Assembly (NCBI GenBank): GCA_964392615.1
Contig: CAYMRB010000048.1
Location: 1 to 34,195, forward strand
Origin: CAYMRB01 sp964392615
GTDB taxonomy: Bacteria > Planctomycetota > UBA8108
Direction of reading: 5' to 3'
Length of the DNA: 34,195 nucleotides
A program made the translations under genes and the position numbers. Positions 22,657-31,707 of this stretch are shown piece after piece. Below the pieces are notes generated by a model. That model ran no database searches and was not told the origin of the DNA. It saw only the letters and a list, made by a program, of their open reading frames with translations. Position 1 is the stretch's first letter, and every line of letters begins with the position of its first letter.

Positions 22657-25341
22657 TCAAGCGCAGGGAGGGAACGCACCGCAACCGAGTTCGCCCTCGG
22701 TCGCGTCCTGTCCGCATTCCCCGAACGGCGATGGAGGCGCGGCGCCTCCCGCGAACAAATGAGACAACACGACGATGGCATCGGTCAGCTCGAGGGTTCC
22801 ACTGTCGTTTCCGTCGAGCGCCTGCAGACACGGAGGCTCCGGTAAACCGAGGAACAGGTAGCCGAGGACGGTCACCGGGTCGCTGACGTCGACGTTGCCG
22901 TCCGCGTTGGCGTCGCCGCGCTCGAACAGCGGCTCGTCCGGGGCGACTCCGACGGCGGCACGGTTCGTGCCGAGGCGGATCTCGTCGACACCGGCCCAGC
23001 GCCGGCCTCCGAACGTGACGAAGCGCAGCGCGCTCGGATCGAGACTGAACGTCAACGTGCCGATCGGTGCCCTCAGCGGAACCGGTGCGATGTGGTCGGG
23101 GTTTTCGTTATCGGTCAACGCCCAGAGGGTCAGTCGATGTCCGGTGCCGTCGTCGTTCCACTCGACGCGCCCGACGATGAGATGCGACTGCGGTTGCGAC
23201 ACGATCTGTCTCGCGGCGCTCATCACGACCGGCCTGCCGCTACCGTCAGCGTTGCCGTCGTACACGACGCCGCGGATGCCGCGGCCGATCGAGTTGTTCG
23301 CGTCGAACGTGAAGCCGACGCCGAGCCCGGCGCCGAGGTCGAAGTCGGAGAAGTCGGTCGAGGCGGCGTCATCGTCCTGCAGGCGCACGGACGACACGAG
23401 GAAGACGATCGTCTCGAACGTACTGCCCGAATCGTTGTTCTGCACGAGCACGCTGAACCAGAGCTCCGCTTCGGGCACCAGCAGCGCGTCCCGTTCGGCG
23501 GTGCCGATCTCGCGTCCGATGCCGCCGCGCCCGAGGACGTCGGAGCGCTCGGCTCGTCCGCCGGCCCAGTTCAGCCCGTTGGCGCGTTGGCTGCCGGCCT
23601 TGACGTCGAAGAAGCTCCGGAACGCGGTCTCGGTCCACGACGAATCCTCGAGCCAGCCGGTCCCGCTGCCGCGTCCGTCCAGCCGGCCCGCGTCGAGCTC
23701 GAAGCCCTCGTAGACGAGCGCCGGCGGCGGCGGTGGCGGCGGTGGCGGCGGTGGGGGAGGCTCGGGGAGCTCGCCCGGCTCCGGCGGCGGCACCGGCTCG
23801 CCGGTCGCGCGATCGGTCGGATAGATCGCGCCGGTCGCGTCGAGCCAGGCGCGCAGATCCGCGAGGAGAGCGTCCCGGAGCTCGAACATCTCCTCGTCGC
23901 CGCTCGCGAGCAGGTCGGTCTGCTCCTCGATCTCCGCGGTCAGATTGTAGAGCTCCGCGTGGCGATCCTCGTAGAAGAAGAGCAGCTTGTAGCGCTCGCC
24001 GTCGACCTCGCGAATGATCGACGACGTCGGCACGGCCCGCGTGTCGAGGTAGCCCGGGAAGTGGTAGTAGATCGCGTCGCGTGGCAACGTCGCCGTATCG
24101 CCGCGCCACAAGGGCACCAGCGATACGCCGTCGAGCGGCTGCTCGTCCGCCGGTGGCAGCGCGCCGCCGGCGAACTCCGCGAAGGTCGGATAGAAGTCGA
24201 CCGAGTGGATCATCGCGTCGTTCGTCGCGTCCTGCGGCACCGTGCCCGGCATCGACACGATGAGCGGCACGCGGATGCCGCCGTCGGTCAGCATGCCCTT
24301 GCGACCGCGCAGCGGCGCGTTGCTCGTACGAGTGTCGCCACCGTTGTCCGACATGAACACGAGCAGCGTGTCGTCGGCGATGCTGTCGCTGCCGTCACCG
24401 TCGCCGTTCGGATCGTCGAGAAAGTCGAGCACGCGGCCGACGCCGTGGTCGAAACCCTCGATCAGCGCGGCGACGTTGACGTTGTCGTGGCCGCGCGTGC
24501 TGGGGTTCTGCGCGCGCTTCGTCTGGTACTTCGCGACCAGGTCCGGACGGCCCTGGTTCGGGCTGTGGATCGCGAAGAAGTTGAGCTGCAGGTAGAACCT
24601 CTCGCCGGCCGTGACGCGATCGGTCATGAACGCGATCGAGGCATCGGAGACCGCGTCGGTCAGATGCTTCGGCGTGCCGATCAGACTCGTGGGCAAGCCG
24701 TGCTCGGCGACGTAGGCGGCGTCATAGGGCGCAGCCCACGCGTCGAGCTCGGGGCCGACGCGATCGTGGAATGTCCACGCGCCGCCGCTCTGGCTTGCGA
24801 AGTAGCTCCCGGGCGCACCTGGCCAGCTGCCGCCGTAGTTGAAGTCGAAGCCCTGGTTCAACGGCATCGACTCCGCGCCGCCCTCGTGGCCGCCGACGTG
24901 GTACTTGCCGACGTGCGCCGTCGTGTAGCCCGCCGCCTGCAGGACCTCGGCGAACGTCACCGTCGGCGCGTGGAGGTCCTCGCGTTGCGCTGGGCCGAGC
25001 AGAGTGCCCGTGCCCCGGTTGAGGTTGTTGACGACGTACACGCGAGTCCGGGGCGGGTACTGGCCGCTGAGGAGCGCGGCGCGCGTCGGCGTGCAGTTCG
25101 GTTGGGCGTACGCGCTCGTGAATGACAGGCCGCGATCCGCGAGGCGCTCGAGGTGCGGCGTCTCGTAGAAGTCGCTCGGCTGGTCGTAGTTCGTCGCGCC
25201 GACGCTGACGTCGGCCCAGCCGAGGTCGTCGGCGAGGACGAACACTATATTCGGTTGGCCGTCGCCAGCGTGGAGCGTCGCAGCGGCGAGAATCAGCGCC
25301 AACGCCACCAGGCGATAGCTCGCGTTCGCGGGGAAGAACAT
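22657..25341 (-). CDS. secreted sulfatase with proline linker, jelly-roll-like domain and dockerin-like tail
   Basis: 894 residues from the ATG at 25341 (GGAGGG lies about 11 bases upstream; an in-frame GTG four codons earlier is the alternative). Signal peptide about 1-25. The S1 sulfatase domain (28-510) has NIVFVLADDLGWAD with metal ligands D38-D39, PNCTPTRAAL with formylglycine cysteine C83 in canonical C-x-P-x-R, HVGKYHVGG, and FMSDNGGDTRTSNAPLRGRK. A nearly pure proline linker (about 515-541) joins a concanavalin/jelly-roll-like region (542-795), which begins LVYEGFELDAGRLDGRGSGTG. A dockerin-like duplicated EF-hand tail (806-894) follows, with FERGDANADGNVDVSD first and a cysteine-rich end. 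It hydrolyses sulfate esters of a polysaccharide outside the cytoplasm; substrate unknown. It lies 55 bases upstream of the sensor kinase gene on the same strand, so all three genes probably form one operon. Confidence 0.9.
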   Translation of the reverse strand: MFFPANASYRLVALALILAAATLHAGDGQPNIVFVLADDLGWADVSVGATNYDQPSDFYETPHLERLADRGLSFTSAYAQPNCTPTRAALLSGQYPPRTRVYVVNNLNRGTGTLLGPAQREDLHAPTVTFAEVLQAAGYTTAHVGKYHVGGHEGGAESMPLNQGFDFNYGGSWPGAPGSYFASQSGGAWTFHDRVGPELDAWAAPYDAAYVAEHGLPTSLIGTPKHLTDAVSDASIAFMTDRVTAGERFYLQLNFFAIHSPNQGRPDLVAKYQTKRAQNPSTRGHDNVNVAALIEGFDHGVGRVLDFLDDPNGDGDGSDSIADDTLLVFMSDNGGDTRTSNAPLRGRKGMLTDGGIRVPLIVSMPGTVPQDATNDAMIHSVDFYPTFAEFAGGALPPADEQPLDGVSLVPLWRGDTATLPRDAIYYHFPGYLDTRAVPTSSIIREVDGERYKLLFFYEDRHAELYNLTAEIEEQTDLLASGDEEMFELRDALLADLRAWLDATGAIYPTDRATGEPVPPPEPGELPEPPPPPPPPPPPPPALVYEGFELDAGRLDGRGSGTGWLEDSSWTETAFRSFFDVKAGSQRANGLNWAGGRAERSDVLGRGGIGREIGTAERDALLVPEAELWFSVLVQNNDSGSTFETIVFLVSSVRLQDDDAASTDFSDFDLGAGLGVGFTFDANNSIGRGIRGVVYDGNADGSGRPVVMSAARQIVSQPQSHLIVGRVEWNDDGTGHRLTLWALTDNENPDHIAPVPLRAPIGTLTFSLDPSALRFVTFGGRRWAGVDEIRLGTNRAAVGVAPDEPLFERGDANADGNVDVSDPVTVLGYLFLGLPEPPCLQALDGNDSGTLELTDAIVVLSHLFAGGAAPPSPFGECGQDATEGELGCGAFPPCA
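23721..23760. repeat. GGC/GGT tandem tract encoding a polyproline linker
   Basis: A (GGCGGCGGT)n-type tract on the plus strand encodes a run of about 13 prolines in the minus-strand sulfatase, between its catalytic and jelly-roll-like domains. Units are multiples of three, so length changes by slippage would alter the linker without breaking the frame. Confidence 0.8.
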
Positions 25342-25587
25342 GCTCGTCAACACCCTCCAGACCGATTTTTGCGGTGTGTCTGCGACTGTATCACGCTCTG
25401 CGGCCGGAGCGGCGCTCCATCGTCTTCCGGACCCGCAGGAATGTTCCTAGGAACTTTCCCGTGGATTCGCGGGAAAGCCGTCGGCGGGATCGTCGGTACA
25501 ATCTGGATCGTATGGGTCGGCCCGCCGCAAGACGGGTTCGGCGAGGGTCTCCGCGGCGGACTGTCAACCGAGGTACGTGATCTCCTC
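25342..25587. promoter_or_regulatory. divergent control region between two sulfatase operons
   Basis: 246 bases separate the starts of two divergent sulfatase genes. It contains a perfect 12-base palindrome GTTCCTAGGAAC (25443-25454). Directly beside it is an 8-bp inverted repeat CTTTCCCG (25454-25461) / CGGGAAAG (25470-25477) with an 8-base loop. A -10-like TACAAT lies at 25497-25502 for the plus strand, without a convincing -35 box. The clustered dyads midway between divergent starts are what an operator for the adjacent two-component system would look like; this is inference. Confidence 0.5.
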
Positions 25588-28500
25588 ATGCGCAGTGCAT
25601 CGATCCTTCTCGCGCTGGCCGCGCTTGCTGGCCTCGCGAGCCCCCTTTTCGGACAGGGGGCGATCGCGGACTCGTCCGACGATTGGTCGACGACGGGAAC
25701 CCAGGGCGAGAACGGATGGTCGTCCGGCGTGTACGACTTGACCGCCGACGCCGGCGGTACGTACGCGGCCGCGGACTTCACGCCGTTTCGCAACGCATGC
25801 GGGGCCGGCGGAGCGGCCTGTCCTGAGGGCGGTGACGTCAGCGTCGACGGCAATCACTGGCGCGGTCCCGTTCCCGCTCGGCCGGCCGAGCCCGGCGACG
25901 AGGCGCGCTGGGATCTGACAGCGGGCTTCGATCCGCCGTGGACGCGGTGCGGTCGCGAGGCGCTCCATCCGAACGGCATCAACAGCGGCAACGAGCACTG
26001 GGTCGTGCGCCGGTGGACGAGCGACATCGATCGCGACGGCGCGGTCGTCACCTGGACGTTGCGGAAGCAGGGCACGGGGGGCACCGGTGTGACGGGGCGG
26101 ATCTTCGTGACGCCGAACGGAGGCGCGACGCGCGAGGTCGACTCCGCGACGGTCGCCGGCGACGATCTCGACGGAATCCGCCGCGAAGTCATCGTCGACC
26201 TGCACGTCGGCGACCGTCTCGACTTCGCCGTGACTCCCGTCGGCACCGATGGCGAGTCGCACAGCTCCGGCGACGGATCCTTCGCCCGCTTGACGATCTC
26301 CGAGCCCGGCGATTCCGACGACGACGGCGTGCTCGATCCGGACGACAACTGCCCGGACGATGCCAACGCGGACCAGGCGAACTCGGACGCCGACTCGCTC
26401 GGCGACGCGTGTGACAACTGCCCGACGGTCGCGAACGAGCGTCAGATCGACAGCGACCACGATGGCATCGGCAACGCGTGCGACGAGGACACGCCCCAGG
26501 CCGAGCGGCCGAATGTCGTGTTCATCCTGATCGACGACTCGGGCATCGGCGACTTCCCCGTCTACGTGCCGAGCTCGCCGGTCTCGACGCCGAACATCGA
26601 TCGCCTGGCGGCTCAGGGCATGCTCTTCTCGCGAGCGTACGCTGGCAGCACGGTTTGTGGGCCGGCGCGCTCGTCGCTGATGACGGGCCACCATATGGGG
26701 CACACGTCGATGCGGGGCAACTTCAACACCGCGAGCCTCCAGGACCGCGACGTCACGCTCGCCGAGGTGCTTCGCGGTTCCGGCTATCTGACCGGCGGCT
26801 TCGGCAAATGGGGACTTGCCGCACCGGGGACGATCGGCGCTCCGGAGCGCCAGGGCTTCGACGTGTGGTTCGGGCACTACCACCAGGTCCATGCCCACAC
26901 GCACTACTGCGACCGCCTGTACCGCAACGGCGAGACGGTTCTGTTGCCGGAGAACCGCGGATTCAGCTCCCCGAGGACGGGTCGCATCAGTACGTCGCGC
27001 GTGCACTCGCACTACCGCATGGTCGACGAGATGAAGCAGTTCATCTCCGACAGCGTGGCTTCCGGCATGCCGTTCTTCGCGTACGGCGCGTGGAACCCGC
27101 CGCATACCGACAGCACGATTCCGGCGGACGACCCCGCCTGGGATCTCTACGCGAGCCGGCCGTGGTCGGAGGCGCAGAAGATCCAGGCGGCGATGATCTC
27201 GATCATCGATCGCCAGGTCGGCGATGTCATCGACACGCTGACCGATCCCGACGGCGACGGCGATCCGGCGGACAGCGTGTTCGAGAACACGCTGCTGATC
27301 TTCACGTCCGACAACGGCGGTACGTCGAACACCGCGTATCCGCGCAACGGCATCCTGCGGGGCCACAAGACGTCGCTCTACGAGGGCGGTCTGCGCACGC
27401 CGTTCATCGCGCACTGGCCGGGACGCATAGCGCCAGGCACCGTGTCAGACCACCTGACGTACTTCCCCGACGTCCTGCCGACTCTCGCCGAGCTCGCCGG
27501 CGGCGAGCAGCTGGTTCCCGCTGACGTCGATGGCCTCTCGCTGGTGCCGACCCTCTTGGGGGAGGGAGAGCAGCAGGAGCACGACGCCCTGTACTTCGAG
27601 TACTACGGCGGCAACGCGAACCGCGCACCGGAGAAGGCCGTGCGGCAGGGCGATTGGAAGATGATCCTGCGGCGCAACGGCAACGTCGAGCTCTACGACC
27701 TCGCCAGTGACCCACGCGAACGGACGAACGTCGCGGGCGCGAATCCGGCTGTCGTCGCGCGCATTCGCGCGATCATGGGGGCCGAGCATTCGCCGATGCG
27801 CGCGCAGTACAACGTCAACCCGCCGAACGTCGGCAACGCGTCGAAGGACGGCATCGTCACGTACGGCGTGCGTCCGGGCGATGGCGCCCGGAACTGGACG
27901 ATGGGCGAGTCGGGCGACGCGCGATCGTTGACGGGTACGCTGCGAGATGGCGCCGGCCGCGAGGTGACGCTCTACCTCAACGACCTCGACGCGCGGTTCG
28001 TGCTCGGTCTCGAGCTCGTGCGTCGCGGTGCAGCGGCGCCGCGTCTCGACATCCAGCTGCGGGGGCAGTCGGGCACGGCGTACTTCACGGGAGAGTACGA
28101 TACGACGGGGCTGACTCCGAGCGCCTCGACGAAGGTCGCGCTCGCGCTGCACGCGATGCGGACGACGCCGTCGGCCTCGACTCTCGGCGGTGATCGCAAC
28201 CGCCCGTTGACCCTGCGCCTCACGCACGGCGGTGGCGCGAACGAGGTGACCGCAGAGGTCGAGTTCCTGCGCGACGATTGCTACGAGTCGGGTGCGGAGT
28301 GCGTGCCGTGCGACGAGCCCTGGCAGATCGCGCCCGAACTCGAGGACGTAATCGGCACGGACGACTGCGGCGAGACGTTTCGACGCGGCGACTGCAACGC
28401 TGACGGCGAGGTGGACGTCTCCGACCCCGTTCGCATCCTGCTACGGCTCTTTTCGGGCGATGTCGCGTTCGCCTGCGACGATGCCTGCGACACGAACGAC

Positions 28501-28650
28501 GATAGCGGGATCGATTTGACCGACGCCGTCTACGTCCTGGCTTTTCTGTTCCAGGGGACCGGCGACGGGCCGCCACCGCCCTTTCCGAGCTGCGGGAGTG
28601 ACGCGAGCGAGGACGGCCTCGCATGCGAGTCGTTCACCGCTTGCGATTGA
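25588..28650 (+). CDS. secreted sulfatase with thrombospondin type-3 linker and dockerin-like tail
   Basis: 1020 residues from the ATG at 25588, chosen because a signal peptide (about 1-23, ending SPLFGQ) starts there; the ribosome site is weak. Order: an N-terminal beta-rich domain with cysteines (24-238), thrombospondin type-3-like calcium repeats (about 241-305: DSDDDGVLDPDDNCPDDANA and later DSDHDGIGNACDED), S1 sulfatase (about 307-770), a beta-rich domain (about 780-925), and a dockerin-like tail (931-1020, FRRGDCNADGEVDVSD then DLTDAVYVLAFLF). The sulfatase has NVVFILIDDSGIGD metal ligands and TVCGPARSSLMTG, with C357 as the formylglycine cysteine in a canonical C-x-P-x-R. ADGNG-type metal site ITSDNGG-like FTSDNGGTSNT is also present. 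Secreted sulfate-ester hydrolase, substrate unknown. It is divergent from the sulfatase-kinase operon and 53 bases before the LamG gene, so probably co-transcribed with it. Confidence 0.9.
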   Translation: MRSASILLALAALAGLASPLFGQGAIADSSDDWSTTGTQGENGWSSGVYDLTADAGGTYAAADFTPFRNACGAGGAACPEGGDVSVDGNHWRGPVPARPAEPGDEARWDLTAGFDPPWTRCGREALHPNGINSGNEHWVVRRWTSDIDRDGAVVTWTLRKQGTGGTGVTGRIFVTPNGGATREVDSATVAGDDLDGIRREVIVDLHVGDRLDFAVTPVGTDGESHSSGDGSFARLTISEPGDSDDDGVLDPDDNCPDDANADQANSDADSLGDACDNCPTVANERQIDSDHDGIGNACDEDTPQAERPNVVFILIDDSGIGDFPVYVPSSPVSTPNIDRLAAQGMLFSRAYAGSTVCGPARSSLMTGHHMGHTSMRGNFNTASLQDRDVTLAEVLRGSGYLTGGFGKWGLAAPGTIGAPERQGFDVWFGHYHQVHAHTHYCDRLYRNGETVLLPENRGFSSPRTGRISTSRVHSHYRMVDEMKQFISDSVASGMPFFAYGAWNPPHTDSTIPADDPAWDLYASRPWSEAQKIQAAMISIIDRQVGDVIDTLTDPDGDGDPADSVFENTLLIFTSDNGGTSNTAYPRNGILRGHKTSLYEGGLRTPFIAHWPGRIAPGTVSDHLTYFPDVLPTLAELAGGEQLVPADVDGLSLVPTLLGEGEQQEHDALYFEYYGGNANRAPEKAVRQGDWKMILRRNGNVELYDLASDPRERTNVAGANPAVVARIRAIMGAEHSPMRAQYNVNPPNVGNASKDGIVTYGVRPGDGARNWTMGESGDARSLTGTLRDGAGREVTLYLNDLDARFVLGLELVRRGAAAPRLDIQLRGQSGTAYFTGEYDTTGLTPSASTKVALALHAMRTTPSASTLGGDRNRPLTLRLTHGGGANEVTAEVEFLRDDCYESGAECVPCDEPWQIAPELEDVIGTDDCGETFRRGDCNADGEVDVSDPVRILLRLFSGDVAFACDDACDTNDDSGIDLTDAVYVLAFLFQGTGDGPPPPFPSCGSDASEDGLACESFTACD

Positions 28651-28703
28651 TCGTTCAATACACCAATCAACGTATCGAGGAATCCACTTTCGAGGAGGAT
28701 CTG

Positions 28704-31568
28704 ATGACGAGAGCCAAGTCGACCCTTCGGCGCGGTCTGTGGATCGTCTGTGCTATCGGGATGACTCTCCCGGCACAGGCGCAGGATGACTACGCTACCG
28801 CGATTCTGAACGACGGGCCTGTCGCGTACTACCGTTTCGAGGATGCGAGCGACAGCGACATCGTCGCCGATGCGAGCGGTAACGCACTCGACGGTACCGA
28901 TCTTCGGAACGCGACGCTCGGTGGCGAGGGGCTCATCGGCAACGCCCTCGAGCTCGACGGCAGCGGGTCGATTCTCCTGGGCTTGACCAACAACCCCGCC
29001 GATTTCAACGGGTCGGGTGCAGACCACGACGACTTCTCGATCGAGTTTTTCACCAAGCTTGACACGACCCCGCAACAGGTCTTCCTGGCGCAACTGAACG
29101 GTAGCCCGGGGACGGGCCGGTCGATCGTCATCGTGACGGCGAACGGCTTCTTCGGCTCCTTTCTCGGCGGCGGGACCTCCAACTCGACCGTCGTTCCCGA
29201 AGCCGACCGCTGGTACCACATCGTGATGACGTACGACGGCGGCGACAGCACGATCCGCTTCTACATCGACAGTGACGCTGTCGGCAGTCGTGTGGATCCT
29301 GCGGAAAACGCGCGGGGCAATTGGGTGCTCGGCGCGCACAAGAACCGCGATCGGCAATACCTGGACGGTCTCATGGACGAGTTGTCGTTCTGGGACTACC
29401 GCCTCGACGATCCGGACGGCGATGACGACCCGGCCGACTCCAAGGTGCGAGAGCACTACGTGGCCGCGTTCGGCGAGACGCCGGCGTGCCAGAGCCTCGA
29501 CATGACGTGCTCGTTCTCGGTTGAGGGCGTCCGCGTGGCCTTCAGCGCAGCGCCGGACGGCTGCGATTGTCCCACGGTCGACCTCAGCCTCGACGGCGAG
29601 GTCGTCGCGGCCGGCATCGCGCTCGACGTCGTGACCGAGGTGCCGCTCGCATGCGAGCCGCGCACCGAGCACACCCTCGAGGCGTACTGCGCCGCGAGCG
29701 ACCGGACGGCGAGCTGCACGTTCCGCTGCCCGGGCGCCGAGAGCGCCTACGCGGACACGATCCTCGCCGACGGACCGATCGCATACTACCGGTTCGAGGA
29801 GCCGGGTGACTCCGTGCCGGACGTCACGGGTAACGGAAACGATAGCGTGGATGTGGCGGACGTCGCTCCCGGTGTCGCCGGTTACCTCGGCAACGGTGCA
29901 GCGTTCTCGGGCAACGGCTCCATCGAACTCGGTTTGAGCGTCGATCCGAGCGACTCGGAGGGCGACGGCGTCGACGTGGGCCTCAACGACTTCTCGATCG
30001 AGGCGATGATCCGGACCGACGTGCTCGGGTCGACCTATGTGATCGCCTCGAACAAGGAGCAGGAAGGCGACGCGGGCCCCGGGCGTTCGAACGTGCTGAT
30101 CAACCCGAACGGCATCGCATCGTTCATCGGTGGGGCGACGACGCAGACCCCGGTCGTGCCGGATCTCGGTGGGTGGTACCACGTCGTCGTCACGTACGAC
30201 GGCACGCCGCCTCCCGGAGACGGCGAGGTCGCGGTCGATCCGGAAGGCGTCACGGTCCGCGTCTGGGTCAACGGCGTCATGATGGGCTCGGGCGCGCTCG
30301 TCGCCGAGTCGGCCACCGGTCATTGGGTCCTCGGCGCGCACAAGAACCGCGGCTCGTCGTTCCTCAGCGGCATGCTCGACGAGGTGTCGTTCTGGGACTA
30401 TCGCCTCGACGATCCGGACGGCGACGACGACATCGCCGACTCGCTCGTCGGTGCGCACTACATCGCGGCGACGGGCTCCGACGTGCCGTGCCAGGAGGTC
30501 GGTCTCGCTTGCGCTGTCAACGAGAACGACATGCTCGAGGTGACCGTCGGGCCGGCTCCGGACGGCTGCCCGTGCGACATGCTCGACATCGCGATCGACG
30601 GCGTGCCGCTCGAGCCCATCCCGTTCCCGGAAGGCGGCGTGTTCGAGTTGCCCCTGCCCGCGGAGTGCCTGCCCGGCATCGAGCACACGATCGCCGTCGG
30701 CTGCAGCGGCTCGGTGCTCGTGGAGACGTGCACGTTCGCGTGTCCGTTCCCGTGCGACGGCCCGGGCATCGCCTGTGAGGTCAACGAGGAGGGCGCGCTC
30801 GTCGTGACCGTCACTCCGGTGCCCGAAGGCTGTGATTGCGCGGTCGTCGTCGCGACGGTCGATGGCGAGCCCTACGCCGAGCTTCCCGTGCCTCCGGACG
30901 GCATCTTCGTCGTGCCGCTCGATCCCGCCGAATGTCCGGCCGGAACCGAGCACACGCTCGAGGTGACCTGTGCCGAAGGCGGCCCGGCGGAGAGCTGCAC
31001 GTTCACGTGTCCGACCCATCCGTGCGAGACGGTCGGCCTGGCCTGTTCGGTCAGCGAGGATGGCGCGACGCTCGACGTCACCCTCGCCCCGGCGCCTGAC
31101 GGTTGCGACTGCGGCGAGGTCGAGCTGCGGATCGGCGACGCGCTCGTCGACACGGTGAGCTCGGACGCCGGCGCCGTCTCGCTCGCGTTGCCCGATCCGT
31201 GCGAGCCGGGAACCGAGCTGACGCTCGAGGCGACGTGCACGCTGACCGGACTATCGGAGAGCTGCACGTTCACGTGTCCGAGCCTCGAGCCGCAGTTCCG
31301 CCGTGGCGACGCCAACGCCGACGGCGTGGCGGACATCTCTGACGGCATCTATGTCCTCGGCTTCCTGTTCCTCGGCGGCGCGGCGCCGCTTTGTGACGAC
31401 GCTGCGGATACGAACGACGACGGCGCGGTCGACCTGTCGGATGCCCCTGCGCTCTTCGGCTTCCTGTTTCTCGGCCAGGCGCCTCCGCCTTCGCCGCTGG
31501 AGAGCTGTGGGGACGATCCGACCGACGACGCGCTGTCGTGTGAGGCGTTCCCGCCGTGTGACGGTTGA
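28704..31568 (+). CDS. secreted double-LamG protein with four eight-cysteine modules and dockerin-like tail
   Basis: 954 residues from the ATG at 28704; AGGAGG at 28693-28698 lies 5 bases upstream, and a signal peptide (about 1-27, ending PAQAQ) follows. Two concanavalin A-like LamG domains (about 28-258 and 346-590) each begin with G-P-V/I-A-Y-Y-R-F-E and end with DDPDGDDD-type acidic turns after ELSFWDYRL or EVSFWDYRL. One cysteine module follows the first LamG (about 259-345) and three in tandem follow the second (about 592-860). Each is about 80 residues with eight cysteines and ends S/T-C-T-F-x-C-P. The tail (860-954) is the clearest dockerin-like repeat in the window: FRRGDANADGVADISD, then DTNDDGAVDLSD. 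LamG domains bind glycans or proteins; no catalytic motif was seen. Probably a surface-displayed binding protein in the operon starting at 25588. Confidence 0.85.
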   Translation: MTRAKSTLRRGLWIVCAIGMTLPAQAQDDYATAILNDGPVAYYRFEDASDSDIVADASGNALDGTDLRNATLGGEGLIGNALELDGSGSILLGLTNNPADFNGSGADHDDFSIEFFTKLDTTPQQVFLAQLNGSPGTGRSIVIVTANGFFGSFLGGGTSNSTVVPEADRWYHIVMTYDGGDSTIRFYIDSDAVGSRVDPAENARGNWVLGAHKNRDRQYLDGLMDELSFWDYRLDDPDGDDDPADSKVREHYVAAFGETPACQSLDMTCSFSVEGVRVAFSAAPDGCDCPTVDLSLDGEVVAAGIALDVVTEVPLACEPRTEHTLEAYCAASDRTASCTFRCPGAESAYADTILADGPIAYYRFEEPGDSVPDVTGNGNDSVDVADVAPGVAGYLGNGAAFSGNGSIELGLSVDPSDSEGDGVDVGLNDFSIEAMIRTDVLGSTYVIASNKEQEGDAGPGRSNVLINPNGIASFIGGATTQTPVVPDLGGWYHVVVTYDGTPPPGDGEVAVDPEGVTVRVWVNGVMMGSGALVAESATGHWVLGAHKNRGSSFLSGMLDEVSFWDYRLDDPDGDDDIADSLVGAHYIAATGSDVPCQEVGLACAVNENDMLEVTVGPAPDGCPCDMLDIAIDGVPLEPIPFPEGGVFELPLPAECLPGIEHTIAVGCSGSVLVETCTFACPFPCDGPGIACEVNEEGALVVTVTPVPEGCDCAVVVATVDGEPYAELPVPPDGIFVVPLDPAECPAGTEHTLEVTCAEGGPAESCTFTCPTHPCETVGLACSVSEDGATLDVTLAPAPDGCDCGEVELRIGDALVDTVSSDAGAVSLALPDPCEPGTELTLEATCTLTGLSESCTFTCPSLEPQFRRGDANADGVADISDGIYVLGFLFLGGAAPLCDDAADTNDDGAVDLSDAPALFGFLFLGQAPPPSPLESCGDDPTDDALSCEAFPPCDG

Positions 31569-31582
31569 TGTAGGTTGAGTGG

Positions 31583-31611
31583 GCACCGGGCCGCAGCTGT
31601 CGGCCCGGTGC
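31583..31611 (+). terminator. perfect 11-bp hairpin after the first LamG gene
   Basis: GCACCGGGCCG (31583-31593) pairs perfectly with CGGCCCGGTGC (31601-31611) around a 7-base loop, 14 bases after the stop at 31566-31568. No T tract follows. It probably ends or attenuates transcription from the 25588 operon before the second LamG gene. Confidence 0.65.
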
Positions 31612-31707
31612 GTCATCAGGGTCTTGCAGCCCGTCGATACGGACTGTTCGACGGACTGCTCGCGGGCGCGAGAGCGAGATCCCCGAATCTACCCAAGGAG
31701 TTTCGAG

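Noticed and set aside
23092..25125. Long plus-strand frame over the minus-strand sulfatase
   Set aside because: Val/Arg/Ala-rich shadow of the sulfatase, which has intact catalytic motifs on the other strand.
25153..25587. Upstream extension of the sulfatase frame at 25588, overlapping the divergent sulfatase
   Set aside because: The signal peptide begins at 25588 and the extension would run antisense through another coding region and the promoter gap.
28530..31019. Long minus-strand frame antisense to the first LamG gene
   Set aside because: No motif and mirrors the repeats of the sense gene; no ribosome site or context.
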